Source: Porpolomopsis calyptriformis (Eukaryota > Basidiomycota > Agaricomycetes > Agaricales > Hygrophoraceae). Taken from it: 64,000 bases of DNA. The translations under genes and the position numbers were made by a program. Of this stretch, positions 33,420 through 44,300 are shown piece by piece; position 1 is the first letter of the stretch, and each line of letters begins with the position of its first letter. The notes beneath the pieces are model-generated. The model made no database searches. It saw only the letters and a list, made by a program, of their open reading frames with translations, and had not been told where the DNA came from. Location: assembly GCA_951640195.1 (NCBI GenBank), contig OX621163.1, forward strand, positions 3,968,001 to 4,032,000. Reading direction: 5' to 3'.

Positions 33420-33749
33420 TGTACCATAACACAGTCATATTGTGGATAATTGAAAAAACATGGATTGAAGTGCAGGAGATCTGATTGGAGCTACCAGTCA
33501 ACTGTAGACTCATAATGGACAGTGAGGAAGCGATGTTCTACCACCTGGGAATACTGTTGAATACTGGGAGCAAAGAAGTGACAAAATACCTTACTAAATC
33601 ATTAGATTCAAATCTGACTCATTTGTTGTTTAGAAGCAGAATGTTATGGGTTGACAAAAATGTATTCATAAAATTCATCAGCTTTTGCCTGAAGTTCTGG
33701 AATCCATTGTTGCCTTGTCAATCCTGTTCCAATATTTGAAGAGTGCATG
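33420..33749. other. No recognisable feature
   Basis: A short open frame (33485-33739) has no recognisable motif and no codon evidence; I see nothing else here. Confidence 0.5.
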
Positions 33750-35897
33750 GTCATTGGGCTGATCCCAATGAGATATGACCTAGAACTTTATCAGGTGTAG
33801 CAGATTCTTTATCACCATTGTTATCTTCATTGTTCATATTATCAATCTCATCATGAATGAGGGTAGCAATGTAACACCAATGGTCAGCTCTCAAAATATG
33901 TAAGCTAATATAAGCTATTTAGGATAATAGCTGAGATAAAAAAACAATACCTGCTCAGCAACATTCTTGAAGTTTGTCTGTAGCTTATAAGATGTCTTCA
34001 ATGGGCCATGAAGACTCTCACTTGGTTTTGTGTTGTAATTTCAAGTCACACCTTTTACCTTGATGTCATTAAAAAGATGCTGATTTGAATGCATCTTTGG
34101 GAATTCCTATGATTTGCCACTTGTCATTTTATATTTCTGATGAGAGTTAGTACTTGAAAACAGACCAATGAGAATGGCTCACTACCATTAAAGATGAGAA
34201 CTTGAGCTGCACCTCACAGCCTGCTTGAATCATCTTGGTAGTATAGACTTCAAACCCAGCATACATGTCTAATTCAAGATAACTCTGCAAGCACCACAAC
34301 AATAAGTAGGCATCAGGATCCTGTGTCTGATTGAAGATATTGTAGATTGCAAAAAGGATAATCTGCAAGGGGTATTAGAATAGAAATCAACAGATGTTAG
34401 TATTTACCTTTAAAATATCTTTGTATTTTGATGCATCCATGAACAAGAGCCCAATCACTTGTTCAAAGTGGTTGAGGTTGTGCCAGCGAGGGATAAGGGA
34501 TACCCTGTAATCACACAAGAATACATCAATCAGTGGGATAAGAATGTACTGGTAATCAACCTGTTGAACTGCATCCCACCCAAGACTATCAACATACATC
34601 TGTATCTTAGGCCAAAGGTGCTTTCCACCTAGGCTAGCATGATTTGCATGCATGCAATCCCAGCTGAGTGCCACATAAGGATCAGAGTTATCAACAGACC
34701 AAAAGACATTCTATAATAATGTAGTCAGATATCCTCATATAAATGACAGACATACATCAATTTCCTTAAGACCATAATCCTTCAAGTAATTGTTACTATC
34801 TGTGTAACTCATTTCTTTTGCCTGGCTGACAAGAGCTTGAGCCTGAAGAGCTGTGTGGAGTGGATATATAGTTGATAGATTGGATTGTTTATCATTTGGA
34901 ACCAGGCAGATGGGGCAAGGGTAGAGTCCTCCCAAACCATGGGTAAGTGCCATAATGCATCTAATTGAAAATGACATTATGATAGTAGATAGCAGAATCA
35001 AGTTCAACAAACATACTATTCTTCATAGTCTGCCAATAAGATAAGAATGGATGGAAAAAGGTGCTGCTCTATCTGATCACCACATCTGTAATGAAATCCA
35101 GTTTTTAAATAGGGTATAATCGACTCTAGTATCAGTTCCATAGACTTATGCTATACAACATGCTTGAAATTGGTAAAACCTGTCTTTTTTGTCTTGCCTG
35201 CATCTTCATCTATCTGTGCCGATAGAAGTTAATGTGGGAATGATAATAATGCAACCAATGCAACTTACAATTAGTAGCTATCCTACTACATGCCCTCCTC
35301 CAACTCCTTTTCCATTCCTCACTTCCACTGGTAAGTTGGCACATCAAGTGATAACAGGGTATCCCTTTTCTATCCCAAATGAAGAGAGCTTGGTTTTGTC
35401 TGTGTAAATGATGAAACAAAGAGGTTTTCTGCCAGTGGGAAGTTAGAACTATGAAAAAGTTGAGATAAATGCAATATATAGCTAACCTATCATGTACTTG
35501 AATATCCCACATTCTATTTGCAGTCCATGGCTCATGGATGAATTGAACAAATGAAGTGCCATTGAATTTTGAAAGTCGTTGTGCATCCCAGGCAAATAAA
35601 GGTGCAAGTTGTGGGTTTGAAAGAAGATCTAGTCCCCAATCCCAAAGTGGGTGAAAATGAACATTATAGCTCCTTGTCTGATTCTTATACTGAACAGGGA
35701 TAGTCTTCTTGTTGAACTAGATTACTAGGTGAGCATTAGCAGGAATACCGTGACTCTCAAATGAAATAATAATAGGCCTTCATGAGTTTATTCAATGCAT
35801 TTTCCCACATCTTGGAGACATCAGCATGATTTTGAAAGCTGAAGGAGGTCTTCTCCTTGATACAGTGATGGACAAGTTTGATTAGTGCATCAGTGAG
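33750..35897 (-). pseudogene. Plavaka-like (CACTA superfamily) transposase remnant
   Basis: The - strand carries, in order: FVQFIHEPWTANRMWDIQ-type start (35,510-35,560), GRKPLCFIIYTDKTKLSSFG, KGYPVIT-stop-CANLPVEVRN, GGLYPCPICLVPND, YPLHTALQAQALVSQAKEMS, DPYVALSWDCMHANHASLGG and KHLWPKIQMYVDSLGWDAV. This block order is characteristic of basidiomycete Plavaka transposases, cut-and-paste enzymes of the CACTA group. Stops and intervening insert-like gaps break it into pieces; the Arg of PVITRCANLP is a TGA. No terminal inverted repeats were found. The right end stops at the LTR at 35902. Confidence 0.78.
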
Positions 35898-35901
35898 ATC
35901 A

Positions 35902-36312
35902 TGTTATAAACTGGTCACTGTCGAGACAGTTTTACTTCAGGTGCTCTGTCCTAGATGATGATGAGGGTCTCAAGTCCTAGTTATTGGGGTAGCTAATGAG
36001 GAATCAGACTTAAAGTCTGAGTACAACTAACTACAAGTTTATATACTGACTATGCTGCTGCAGATGAGTCAGTGTTATATGAGGTTTACATGTGATGAGT
36101 AAGAGATAAGCATGATAAGAAACTTGGAACATGTGAAGAAATGAAACATGATGAGTTGGAAATGAAAAGTATCCTACTTTGGGTAAATGAAAGTTATAAG
36201 GCTATGGGGAATCCCATGAGGCAATTGTGGGGAATCCCAAGCAAGATAAGAGAAGTCCAACTAAACTACAGTGACAAACACAGATAGAGAAGGAAAATTT
36301 ACATCCATAACA
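35902..36312 (+). repeat. LTR copy, left member of an inverted pair
   Basis: 411 bp starting TGTTATAAACTGG and ending ATCCATAACA. It is the inverse of 36760-37171. No target-site duplication was seen (GATCA outside, TACAC inside). Confidence 0.8.
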
Positions 36313-36759
36313 TACACCTCACTTTTCAGGAAATTTGACTCGAATTTCAGACTTGGGTGATATTAGTTATTTCGATCTCTGAGGCCTGGGTCTGGATTTC
36401 CTTAGTGGTTAGGGCCTCTTCAATGACTACTAAAAGGGAAGCAATGGGATCAACTTCTGAAGTCAGCTGGGTGGGGGCAGGGGCAGTGGTGATGTTGTCA
36501 TCATCTGGGTACTCTAAATCGAGATTGATGGGGTTCTCAACTGAACTCCCTTACTCAATGAGAGTTTCTCTCATCGGAAGGTCTTGGTGTGTCAAGCCTT
36601 CAATGGCTCAATAGTCTTCCAGCATTCACTAGTAGCAGGGTCAAATTTTGTAACTATTAAAATAACCTGTTAAATCTTTGTCTACTTGTTGAAATTTAGC
36701 ACCATATTTAGACACCTGGAAAATTATGCATTTTATATAGCAACAAATAAAAGTAAAAC
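36313..36759 (-). other. Internal segment between the inverted LTRs (retrotransposon 3' end)
   Basis: Next to the left LTR, the - strand reads GAAAAGTGAGGTGTA, a plausible polypurine tract, and further in an acidic Ser/Thr-rich translation (SLLVVIEEALTTKEIQTQAS) like the tail of a pol protein. So this is probably a few hundred bases of the 3' end of one retrotransposon. No catalytic motif is present. Confidence 0.45.
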
Positions 36760-37171
36760 TGTCATGGACGTAATTTTTCCTTCTCTCTCTATGTTTGTCA
36801 TTGTAGTTAGTTGGACTCATCTTATCTTGCTTGGGATTCCCCACAATTGCACTATGGGATTCCCCATAGTCTTATCTTTTTCATTTACCTAAAGTAGGAT
36901 ATATTTCATTTCCGACTACTTATGTTTCATCCTTTCACATGCTCCGCATTGTTATCATGCTTATCTTTTACTTACCACATGTATTCCTCATTGTAACACT
37001 GACTCATCCACAGTAGTGTAGTCAGTATATAAACACCTAGTTAGTTGTACTCAGACCTTAAGTCTGATTCCTCATTAGACACCCCAATAACTAGGACTTG
37101 AGACCATCATCATCGTCTTGGACAGAGCACCCAGAAGTAAAACCATCTTGACAGCAACCAGTTTATAACAG
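36760..37171 (-). repeat. LTR copy, right member of an inverted pair
   Basis: 412 bp in opposite orientation to 35902-36312 with clear similarity along the whole length (for example AGTCCTAGTTATTGGGG on the - strand). Confidence 0.8.
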
Positions 37172-39660
37172 CAATATGACATTGTGATCCACCAAGCTTG
37201 GGTAGCAGATATTGGTTCATTCTTCCCTCAGAATTTTTAGCATGCCCTTTGGCAGTCTATTGTTAATTGTGCAGTACTTGAATACCAGCTGTCAATGGAA
37301 CATTTGCTTCACCCTCCCACATCTTCTCACCCTTCATAGGGTACTAGCTCAGTAGGTAATTCTATATGGCCCTTTCAGGGGTAGGGGTGGGGCTCCTTTT
37401 GGGGCAAGATATCAGGTCCTACAGGCCACATCAGCTGCTTTATCTGTGGTGGTACTTCCCATGTGGGCTGTCATTGTCAATCCTCTGATAATGGCTTCCT
37501 GTCTGTCCAGGATGGCCTCTGGAAATCAGCTACAGGTGTCACAGTTTGCTTTGGATTCAATGGCAGTTATGGGTGCTCAAAAGAACCTTGCCCACATTTT
37601 CATGTGTGCTTGAGGTGTGGGTCTGCCAAACATTCTGTGCAATCCCACTCACCACAGTGAATATTTCCCCATCATCACTCCCTTGCTCCCTGATCATTGG
37701 GAGATAATTCTCCATCACTTCAAGCTTCTTAATAAATTTGCTAATATTCCCTTGGGTCTGTGTTATGGCTTCCATCTGGGTATCTCCTCCTGCATTACTT
37801 CTGTCTACTCACCTCCAAATCATAAGTCTGCCCTGGAAAATGCAGGGATTGTGGACCTGCATATTGAGAAAGAGTTTACTGCTAGCTGTTATTCAAAAGG
37901 TTACCTGCCAACAGAGTTCGTTAGACTGTTTGGCATATACTATACCTCTCCTCTAGGTGTCACATTCTCGGGCACCCCACTTAAACCACATGTCATACAA
38001 GATTATTCATTTCCCTGTCAGAACCCCTTGATATCATCCATCAACTCTGAAATTGACTCTTCAACCTTTTCATTTAACTAGAATACTTTCATTGACTGCT
38101 ACTTGGCAGTTATTTCCGCACCACCAGGGACACAAGTGGTAGTGTATGACATAGATGCTGCCCACTGCTGTATGCCTGTAATGCCAGAGGATTGATTGCA
38201 TGTCTATATTAACTGGAAGGGCTTGATCTGTATAGACTATTGCTGCTTATTTGGATGCTCTAGCTCTTGCGGGATATTTGGGAGCCCTGCAGATCCAATC
38301 CATTGTATCTGCATCCTAGCTAGTGTGTCATTAATCATTAAGTGGGCAGATAACTTCACTTTCTAGCATTTCCCTTCATCTGGAAGTGACCCTTACCTGT
38401 ATCCATATGATGAGAAACTAATCATGGAAGTGGCTGAGTTTCTAGGCTGCCCTTGGTCAGCCACTAAATGCACTCCATTCAAGACAATATTCTCATATTT
38501 GGGATTTATCTGGGACCTAGGAGTAAAAACAGTCTCACTTCCTAATTCCAAATGGGTCAAGTTCCTTGTGAAACTGGTACCTTAGATGTTTGGATCCTCC
38601 ATATCACATGCACAAGCACAATCTCTGGTCAGGTCACTAAACCACTGCAGCCTGATTATCCTCAGTAGTTGCACATATCTACCTTCTTTGTATTGGTTTC
38701 TAGCTGCGTTCCCTGAGGACAAGCCATTTGTTTTGTATCACATTCCTGCCAGTGTAGTGGAAGATATTCTGTAGTGGATTGAGGCTCTTCATCACAACTG
38801 GGTTAGGATTTCCTTATCCAGACTAGGAACTATATCTAGCTCACAAATCTATATAGATACCTCAACCTCTTGGGGTATTAGTCTCATCATGGATAGTACC
38901 TGGTTAGTGTGGCCTCTATTACTAGGCTAGAAGTCAGAAGGGTGCGATATAGGCTAGGTAGAATTCATAGCCCTGGAGCTATATCTTCTTACATTGGTCA
39001 AAGCAAACCTACAGGATATGACCTTTATCATCCACTTGGATAATGCAGGAGTGGTAGGTTCATTCAAAGTAGGCTCATCTCATAGTATAGAACAGAACCT
39101 AGTTGTTAGATGGCAGTCTAGGGTTAATCATAAGGTTTTACTTCAGGCTCTGGGTGTAGGGTTTTAGAGGGTTGGCTAACTACTGATTGGGGGTGTTAAC
39201 AAAAGAAACAGACTTATCCTAAGTCTATCTACTGCTAGCTTTATATACTAGCTAAGTATGAGTCATACTGACTATGTGTGAGTCGTAACGACTATGGATG
39301 AGTCATATAGATAAGGAGAGTGATGGTAGACTAAATATAGATATGGCTTGGTCACCTTCTATTACTAAGTGGAGCTTGGGTGGCTAAGCGGTTATTGATG
39401 TAAACTGTCTGATGTAAATAGGAATAGACGAGTAAAGGAAAAAGAAAAAATATATCTCTGACACTAGTGCTTCAATGTATTATCCTTCTCACACACAAGC
39501 ATAGGATCCATGTTGTGCCCAAGTGGATTGCATCTCAGGATAATCTGGCAGATGCACCTTCCTGTGGTGTATTCCCTTCATCCCCCCTTATACCTCACCC
39601 ACCTATAGTCCCGTATGTCCTGTCTATGTTTGTTGGTCCTTGTTATCAACCTGTAAATAA
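37172..39660 (+). pseudogene. DIRS/Ngaro-like retroelement, reverse transcriptase part
   Basis: A Cys-rich Gag end (CFGFNGSYGCSKEPCPHFHV, CLRCGSAKHSVQSH) is followed by a reverse transcriptase unlike that of gypsy elements: PPGTQVVVYDIDAAHC, LICIDYCCLFGCSSSCGIFG, IIKWADNFTF, PFKTIFSYLGFIWDLGVKTV, then RNase H-like YIDTSTSWGISLIMDSTWLV and IIHLDNAGVVGSF. This pattern fits tyrosine-recombinase retroelements seen in mushrooms. The second Asp of the active-site WADD is Asn, and stops are frequent. A solo LTR (39104-39463) splits the end; VVPKWIASQDNLADA follows it. No recombinase domain was seen downstream. Confidence 0.72.
39104..39463 (+). repeat. Solo LTR of family E
   Basis: 360 bp closely matching the LTRs of element E, here alone, with perfect 5-bp duplication CTAGT at 39099-39103 and 39464-39468. 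A solo LTR arises by recombination between the two LTRs of a full element. It interrupts the RNase H region of the DIRS-like element. Confidence 0.93.
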
Positions 39661-40380
39661 ATAATAACTGTATATTCTCCTCCTATTGTAAAGTAAGCTA
39701 AATGAAGTCAGACTATCAAACCAAATTATTGCTGAGTCTAGACTAGGCTTGTCCTAAGTGGGACTAAACCAAACTAGAATATTATTTTACAACTATATTT
39801 TACAACTATATGATACAACATAATGTGGCAATATGTTGCATTATATAGTTATAAATATAACACTATGTAGCACTATGTAGCACTATGTATAGTCCTTCAT
39901 AACTATATGAATGAAATATGTGTATAATTTCATATTAACATCTGTATAATGCTAAAATATATATATTAGAGTGGCAGAATTTAGCATAAGGTGTAATATT
40001 ACAAGATGTATACCATTATGTAGCATTTTATAAATATACAGATGTGCAAACCTGTGTACAGATGTGCAAACTTGTGCACAGATATGAAAACTTGTGCACA
40101 GATATGAAAACTTGTGTGCAAATATGTATAATTATGCTAAGTTATGTGTAATTATGCTAAGTTGTGCATAATTATACAAAATTGTGTGCAGAAATATTAA
40201 TTTATGTAAAATTATGTATAGATGTGTAAATTTATGTGCAGATATATAAATATCTATGCATGACTATGCACAAGGATCTAAGAGGATAAACATGATTTTT
40301 GTCCAGTATGGTCCTTCATAGTTACAGTAGTGGTGAAGAGATTGATGTAAATGACAACTAGCCTGTTCATATGTAAATAT
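39661..40380. repeat. AT-rich stretch with degenerate 20-bp tandem repeats
   Basis: No gene is visible. From about 40,030 to 40,250 imperfect units of about 20 bp follow each other, such as CAGATATGAAAACTTGTGCA repeated in varied form. Near 39870 TAGCACTATG recurs three times. Confidence 0.6.
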
Positions 40381-40441
40381 TCACTCTTGGGTTCGAACCC
40401 AAGACATAGCACTATCTACTTTCGGCCTTATCTCCGGAGAC

Positions 40442-40527
40442 GGCCGACTGCTAGTAAGTGTGTGGGTTCGATAACTAAAGGCTATCGTGGACAAGTCCTT
40501 TCGCTCATGAAAGGCAGGCAGTCGGCC
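40442..40527 (+). ncRNA. Degenerate hammerhead-like hairpin
   Basis: GGCCGACTGC (40442-40451) pairs perfectly with GCAGTCGGCC (40518-40527). Inside are GTCCTTTCGC and a GAAA in positions that align with the intact hammerhead at 40739-40797, but the CTGATGA core reads GTGGACAAG, so cleavage is not expected. It seems to be a decayed relative, or an unrelated stem. Confidence 0.35.
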
Positions 40528-40738
40528 ATCATGGTCCAATGTGAATGTAGAGGAAGTAGGGCGCACTTCACCATTCAGTCTGCACCCCCCTTGACTACCC
40601 ACCTGTTCGGGGTCAAAGACCTCTACCTTCCGTTCATGGTCGGTTTGAGTGGACCGTTCATGGTTGTTGGGTCATTCATGACCTGATGCTGGACTCCCCC
40701 TCAGCAATCTAAGTTGGGTACACAGTATAGCCATAAGG

Positions 40739-40797
40739 GCTGGTATGGGCAAGCGGTTAAGCCCACTGATGAGCCCCTTCGCACGGGTGAAACCAGC
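40739..40797 (+). ncRNA. Type III hammerhead self-cleaving ribozyme
   Basis: All conserved parts are present and correctly spaced: stem III GCTGGT (40739-40744) with ACCAGC (40792-40797); cleavage position A40745; stem I TGGGC (40746-40750) with GCCCA (40761-40765) around loop AAGCGGTTAA; core CTGATGA (40766-40772); stem II GCCC (40773-40776) with GGGT (40785-40788) around an 8-nt loop; and GAAA (40789-40792), of which the last A pairs with U40744. Cleavage would be expected after A40745. Such ribozymes in eukaryotes mostly belong to retroelements that make circular or multimeric RNAs. No protein gene overlaps it. Activity has not been tested. Confidence 0.88.
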
Positions 40798-40985
40798 TAG
40801 TCCCGCCACTATGCCAATTAACCAATAAAACAAAGTCTTACCTAGCATGCAAGTCATGAGGGTGCCAATGGCATCATCTCATTGAAGGTATCACATCCTC
40901 AACGCCATTAACAACCTGTAAATCAGTGGAATGAAACTAAAATTTAATATCAACTCATCGAAATTTCGTATCTGGTGTGCCGCAC
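40798..40985. other. No recognisable feature
   Basis: Contains CCAATAAAACAAAG about 20 nt after the ribozyme, which could be a polyadenylation signal. The - strand VVNGVEDVIPSM near 40,900 could belong to the RasGEF piece but cannot be assigned. Confidence 0.3.
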
Positions 40986-40989
40986 CTTC

Positions 40990-41270
40990 AAGCCAACTTA
41001 TGATACCTGTTGAAGTTAAGGAGCTTTTTGCTGGGAGTCGTAGGAGACGTTCTATAAGAAGGGTTGCCCTCACGACAGAAGGTGAGATCTGTCAGGTAAC
41101 GTCCTTTGCGCCAATAACCTCAGTCAAGAAATTAGTTAAGGGAGCTAGCAACGTACCCAAGAATGGGACGGCAGGAGGAGCAGTATTACGAAGTTTGGAG
41201 CAATACTCATGATAGATATGCCAATGGGCTGCAAGTCTTCTCAAAGAGGTTAGCTGTATCTTGTTTTCTA
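40990..41270 (-). pseudogene. RasGEF catalytic-domain fragment
   Basis: The - strand translation shows LRRLAAHWHIYHEYCSKLRN, TAPPAVPFLG, a probable intron (GTACGT...GCAAAG), then RYLTDLTFCREGNPS and KKLLNFNRYHKLA. These are hallmarks of the C-terminal half of the CDC25-type RasGEF domain, which loads GTP on Ras. A stop follows directly after HKLA where the family normally continues, and the N-terminal domain is absent. It abuts the broken end of the fatty-acid synthase, so it is a gene fragment, not a full gene. Confidence 0.78.
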
Positions 41271-41390
41271 GGGAAGACCCTGTCCGACAACATCAATAAT
41301 GCCAAAAAGGTTTCAGGAAGGCTGTGATGAGATCAGCTCTATTCAAGTCCGCCGTCAGTCTCGGAAGCTTGAGCATCATAGAAAGCGCAC

Positions 41391-44300
41391 CATGGTCGGT
41401 ACCGACACCTATTGCTGTGCCAGTTTCAGTGAGGACGTGTGATATTTCCGAGATCGCCTTTGTGTTGGCGGTATCCATCTCTATGGTTGTCGTCATTTTC
41501 TCGGGGAACACGTAGCTACCGGTCTTCGGGTTGAGAGTCGCTCTCGCCATGGAGTTCAACAAAACGCGGCGTTCCAAGTCAACGCTGTACGGGGGAACCT
41601 CCTTGATCTTCACAAGCGAATTTGAAGTCATCATCTCGCTCATCGCCCGGTACGATTGAAGGGCGCGAATACGATTTCTAGCTTTGTAAGACTCGTATGC
41701 GGAAGGTTCGAGTACACCAAACAAATATCGGGGGTGAACAACCAAAGCCGTGCCGCCAACTTGACCAAATCCAAAGGAGGACTAGGAACACGAGGGTGAG
41801 ATGGTTTTCGGATAAGCTAAGAGTTTCATACCATCACTCCTGCGCGAATACCGTCGGTGTGAATAGATTTCGAAGGGAACATTAGGAAGCGATGAGCTTG
41901 GAAGTGAGCGTCGACGTTGCTGTGCATAGTCAGAAAGGTGTATTTAAGTACATGATCGGATCCTACTCACTCGCTATTGCGGTTTCCAGGAATAATGCCG
42001 GAGCTAACGGTTTGCAAGAGACCCATCAATTGCCATGATGCTGATCCTCCTTTCGAGTGTCCCAGTAAACTCTTCTGCGCCATGATGGGGATGGCATTAC
42101 CAGGGGTACGAGTAATGGAGGTGAAAATATCGTTCCAGATGTGTGTCTCGTTTTCTTCCTGTAGCTTCTGTGAGTCTCTCGATTCATCGGAAAGAGGATA
42201 AACTCACATTAGCACCGGTGCTGGTTCCATGGATCGACAGAACGACAATGTCATCAGCGGTTAAGCCCCAAACAGCAAGCGCACGACGCAGCGGTGCTAC
42301 TCGTGGGTCGGATCCTTCAAGCATGCCGTACATAGCTAACACATCTTCCTCTTGGCGGTCGGCTTCCTTCTCGATATCGGCCACCCGTGAAGAGAAGTAT
42401 TCGTCGTCGACAGGCTCTCCTCGGCTCTTACATGCTTCGAGCTCCTCACGAAGTTGTGAGTGCTCGTGTGAAAGCCATTGAGAGATTTGAGTGCGTCTAA
42501 ACGTGATTTGACGAGAACGGTAGGCTACGTCGAGGAGCGGTAGGGGGTGTTTCGATGCTACCTCCCTAGCAATTGTCAGTACCCCACAACCAGGGGCTGG
42601 AATAGACCGTCCTGCTTTATCACTGAATAGTGGTGTCAGTCTCTATACCAGTGCGAATCAGCTTATACCTACGTCGAGGTGGAAGTGAATGCAATGACGC
42701 CACGAATCGGAGCTTCAAGTGCCAGGGCAGTTTTGGCAGTCATGACAATGTGTATCCCAGTTCCTTGTGCCTCCATGAACTGAGCGGTTTGAACGCATGA
42801 ATATCAGAAGAACAGATATGGTCAAATTTGTCTTACCCCTGCACGAGTTGTTGTTGCTGGACGGGACATCTCCGTAGGCTCCCGACCCATCGCAAACTCT
42901 GTTTCTGCACTGCTTGTCGCCTTCATGTTGGCGAACTCGTAAGAGCCCTCTTCGCAAATGTCGTCAAAGCCACCAGCGATCATGACTTTAGCTTTTCCGG
43001 ACAGGAGGGTATCGCATGCGATCTCAAGGGGCTGTAGTGCCGTTGCGCTGCGAGAGGGATCACGTCAGCGGGAAATTACACGGAGAGGAAACACGAACCA
43101 GGCTCCCACGGGGACTTTAACAGGGCCACTCGAGGACATTAATAACAAGTTCACCCAGCCAGCCGTGGTATTAATGAAACTAAAATGGGACGCTGAGAAA
43201 TGGGATGACCGTACTGGAAAAAGGACTCACGTCTCTTGAAGGATGTCATTCTGCACTTCCTTCTCTTCTCGGCGATCCTTGAACATCTTTCCCAGACTCT
43301 CAGTTCCACCCATGCCACTTCCAAGGCAAGTCCCGACCTCCGAGGGATGCATGTGCTTGTATAGTTCGTATGGGTCTGTGATGCGGGACATATTGAGAGC
43401 CTCCGCTGTGCAGACAAGAGCCCACAGGGTAGCTCGATCCGTTTGAGCAATGATATCATCAGGAATGCCGTATCGACCAGCGTGCCAACCTGTCGGGACT
43501 TGACCAGCCACTGTACGGCTGAACTTGAAAGCTTTTGGGACGAAGATGCATGCACCCTTCTTGAATTTCACAAACCACTGGCCGCTTTCACCAGCCCAGA
43601 TATCGCACTTGTCACCATGTTGGTATTTGAAGTTTTCGGCCTCGGCTTCCGCGACTTCAATGGGTTCCAAGTCATGGATTAGCTCAACCTCCTGGTTGAA
43701 GATTTTCTTTTTGGGGTTGTAACCTCGGAAAAGGTCAGGTTCTAGGATGCAAGCGTAAGCTTTTGAAGGGGGAATCAGCATACTTTACTCACCGATGAGG
43801 CGGACTCCGGCATGACTTAGGATTTCTTTTTCGTAGCGTCCTCTGACATCCTTATCATCCACTGGCTCGTTGGTTTTGCTGTCAACCCAGCCGACATACA
43901 AAGACCCATCCTTTAGGCGACCGTCGAAGTGTTTTATGTAGCCCATCATCCACGCCATTTCAATACACCCTTCGATGGTGAATTCACCTCTTGCTTCCAT
44001 CTCCCATCGTGTTCTGGAGCTACCCCAAGGACCGACTTCAGCGAAGCCCGTGACAACGATGACTCTGTCCAGATCAATCATACCCCGTAGCTGGGATACA
44101 TCTTTCAGTGAGTCGACCGACTCCAAAGCGGGGAAATCGAATCGGAAATTCGCCAGGGGGACCACGTTTACGGTCTGCAAAAGTCTTTCCGCCTCAACGC
44201 CATTGACAACCTGAAAATCGGCGGAACTATCTCTCGCGATAGCACGGCGAAGTTCGCTCTTCTTATTGAGGTTGATACGGATGCGGGTTGTGATATCTGC

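Noticed and set aside
33485..33739. 84-codon + strand frame
   Set aside because: No motif, no neighbouring support and AT-rich chance length.
40385..40470. tRNA gene suggested by GGTTCGAACC and GGTTCGATAAC
   Set aside because: No acceptor, D or anticodon stem could be built around either; the first is part of a plain palindrome.
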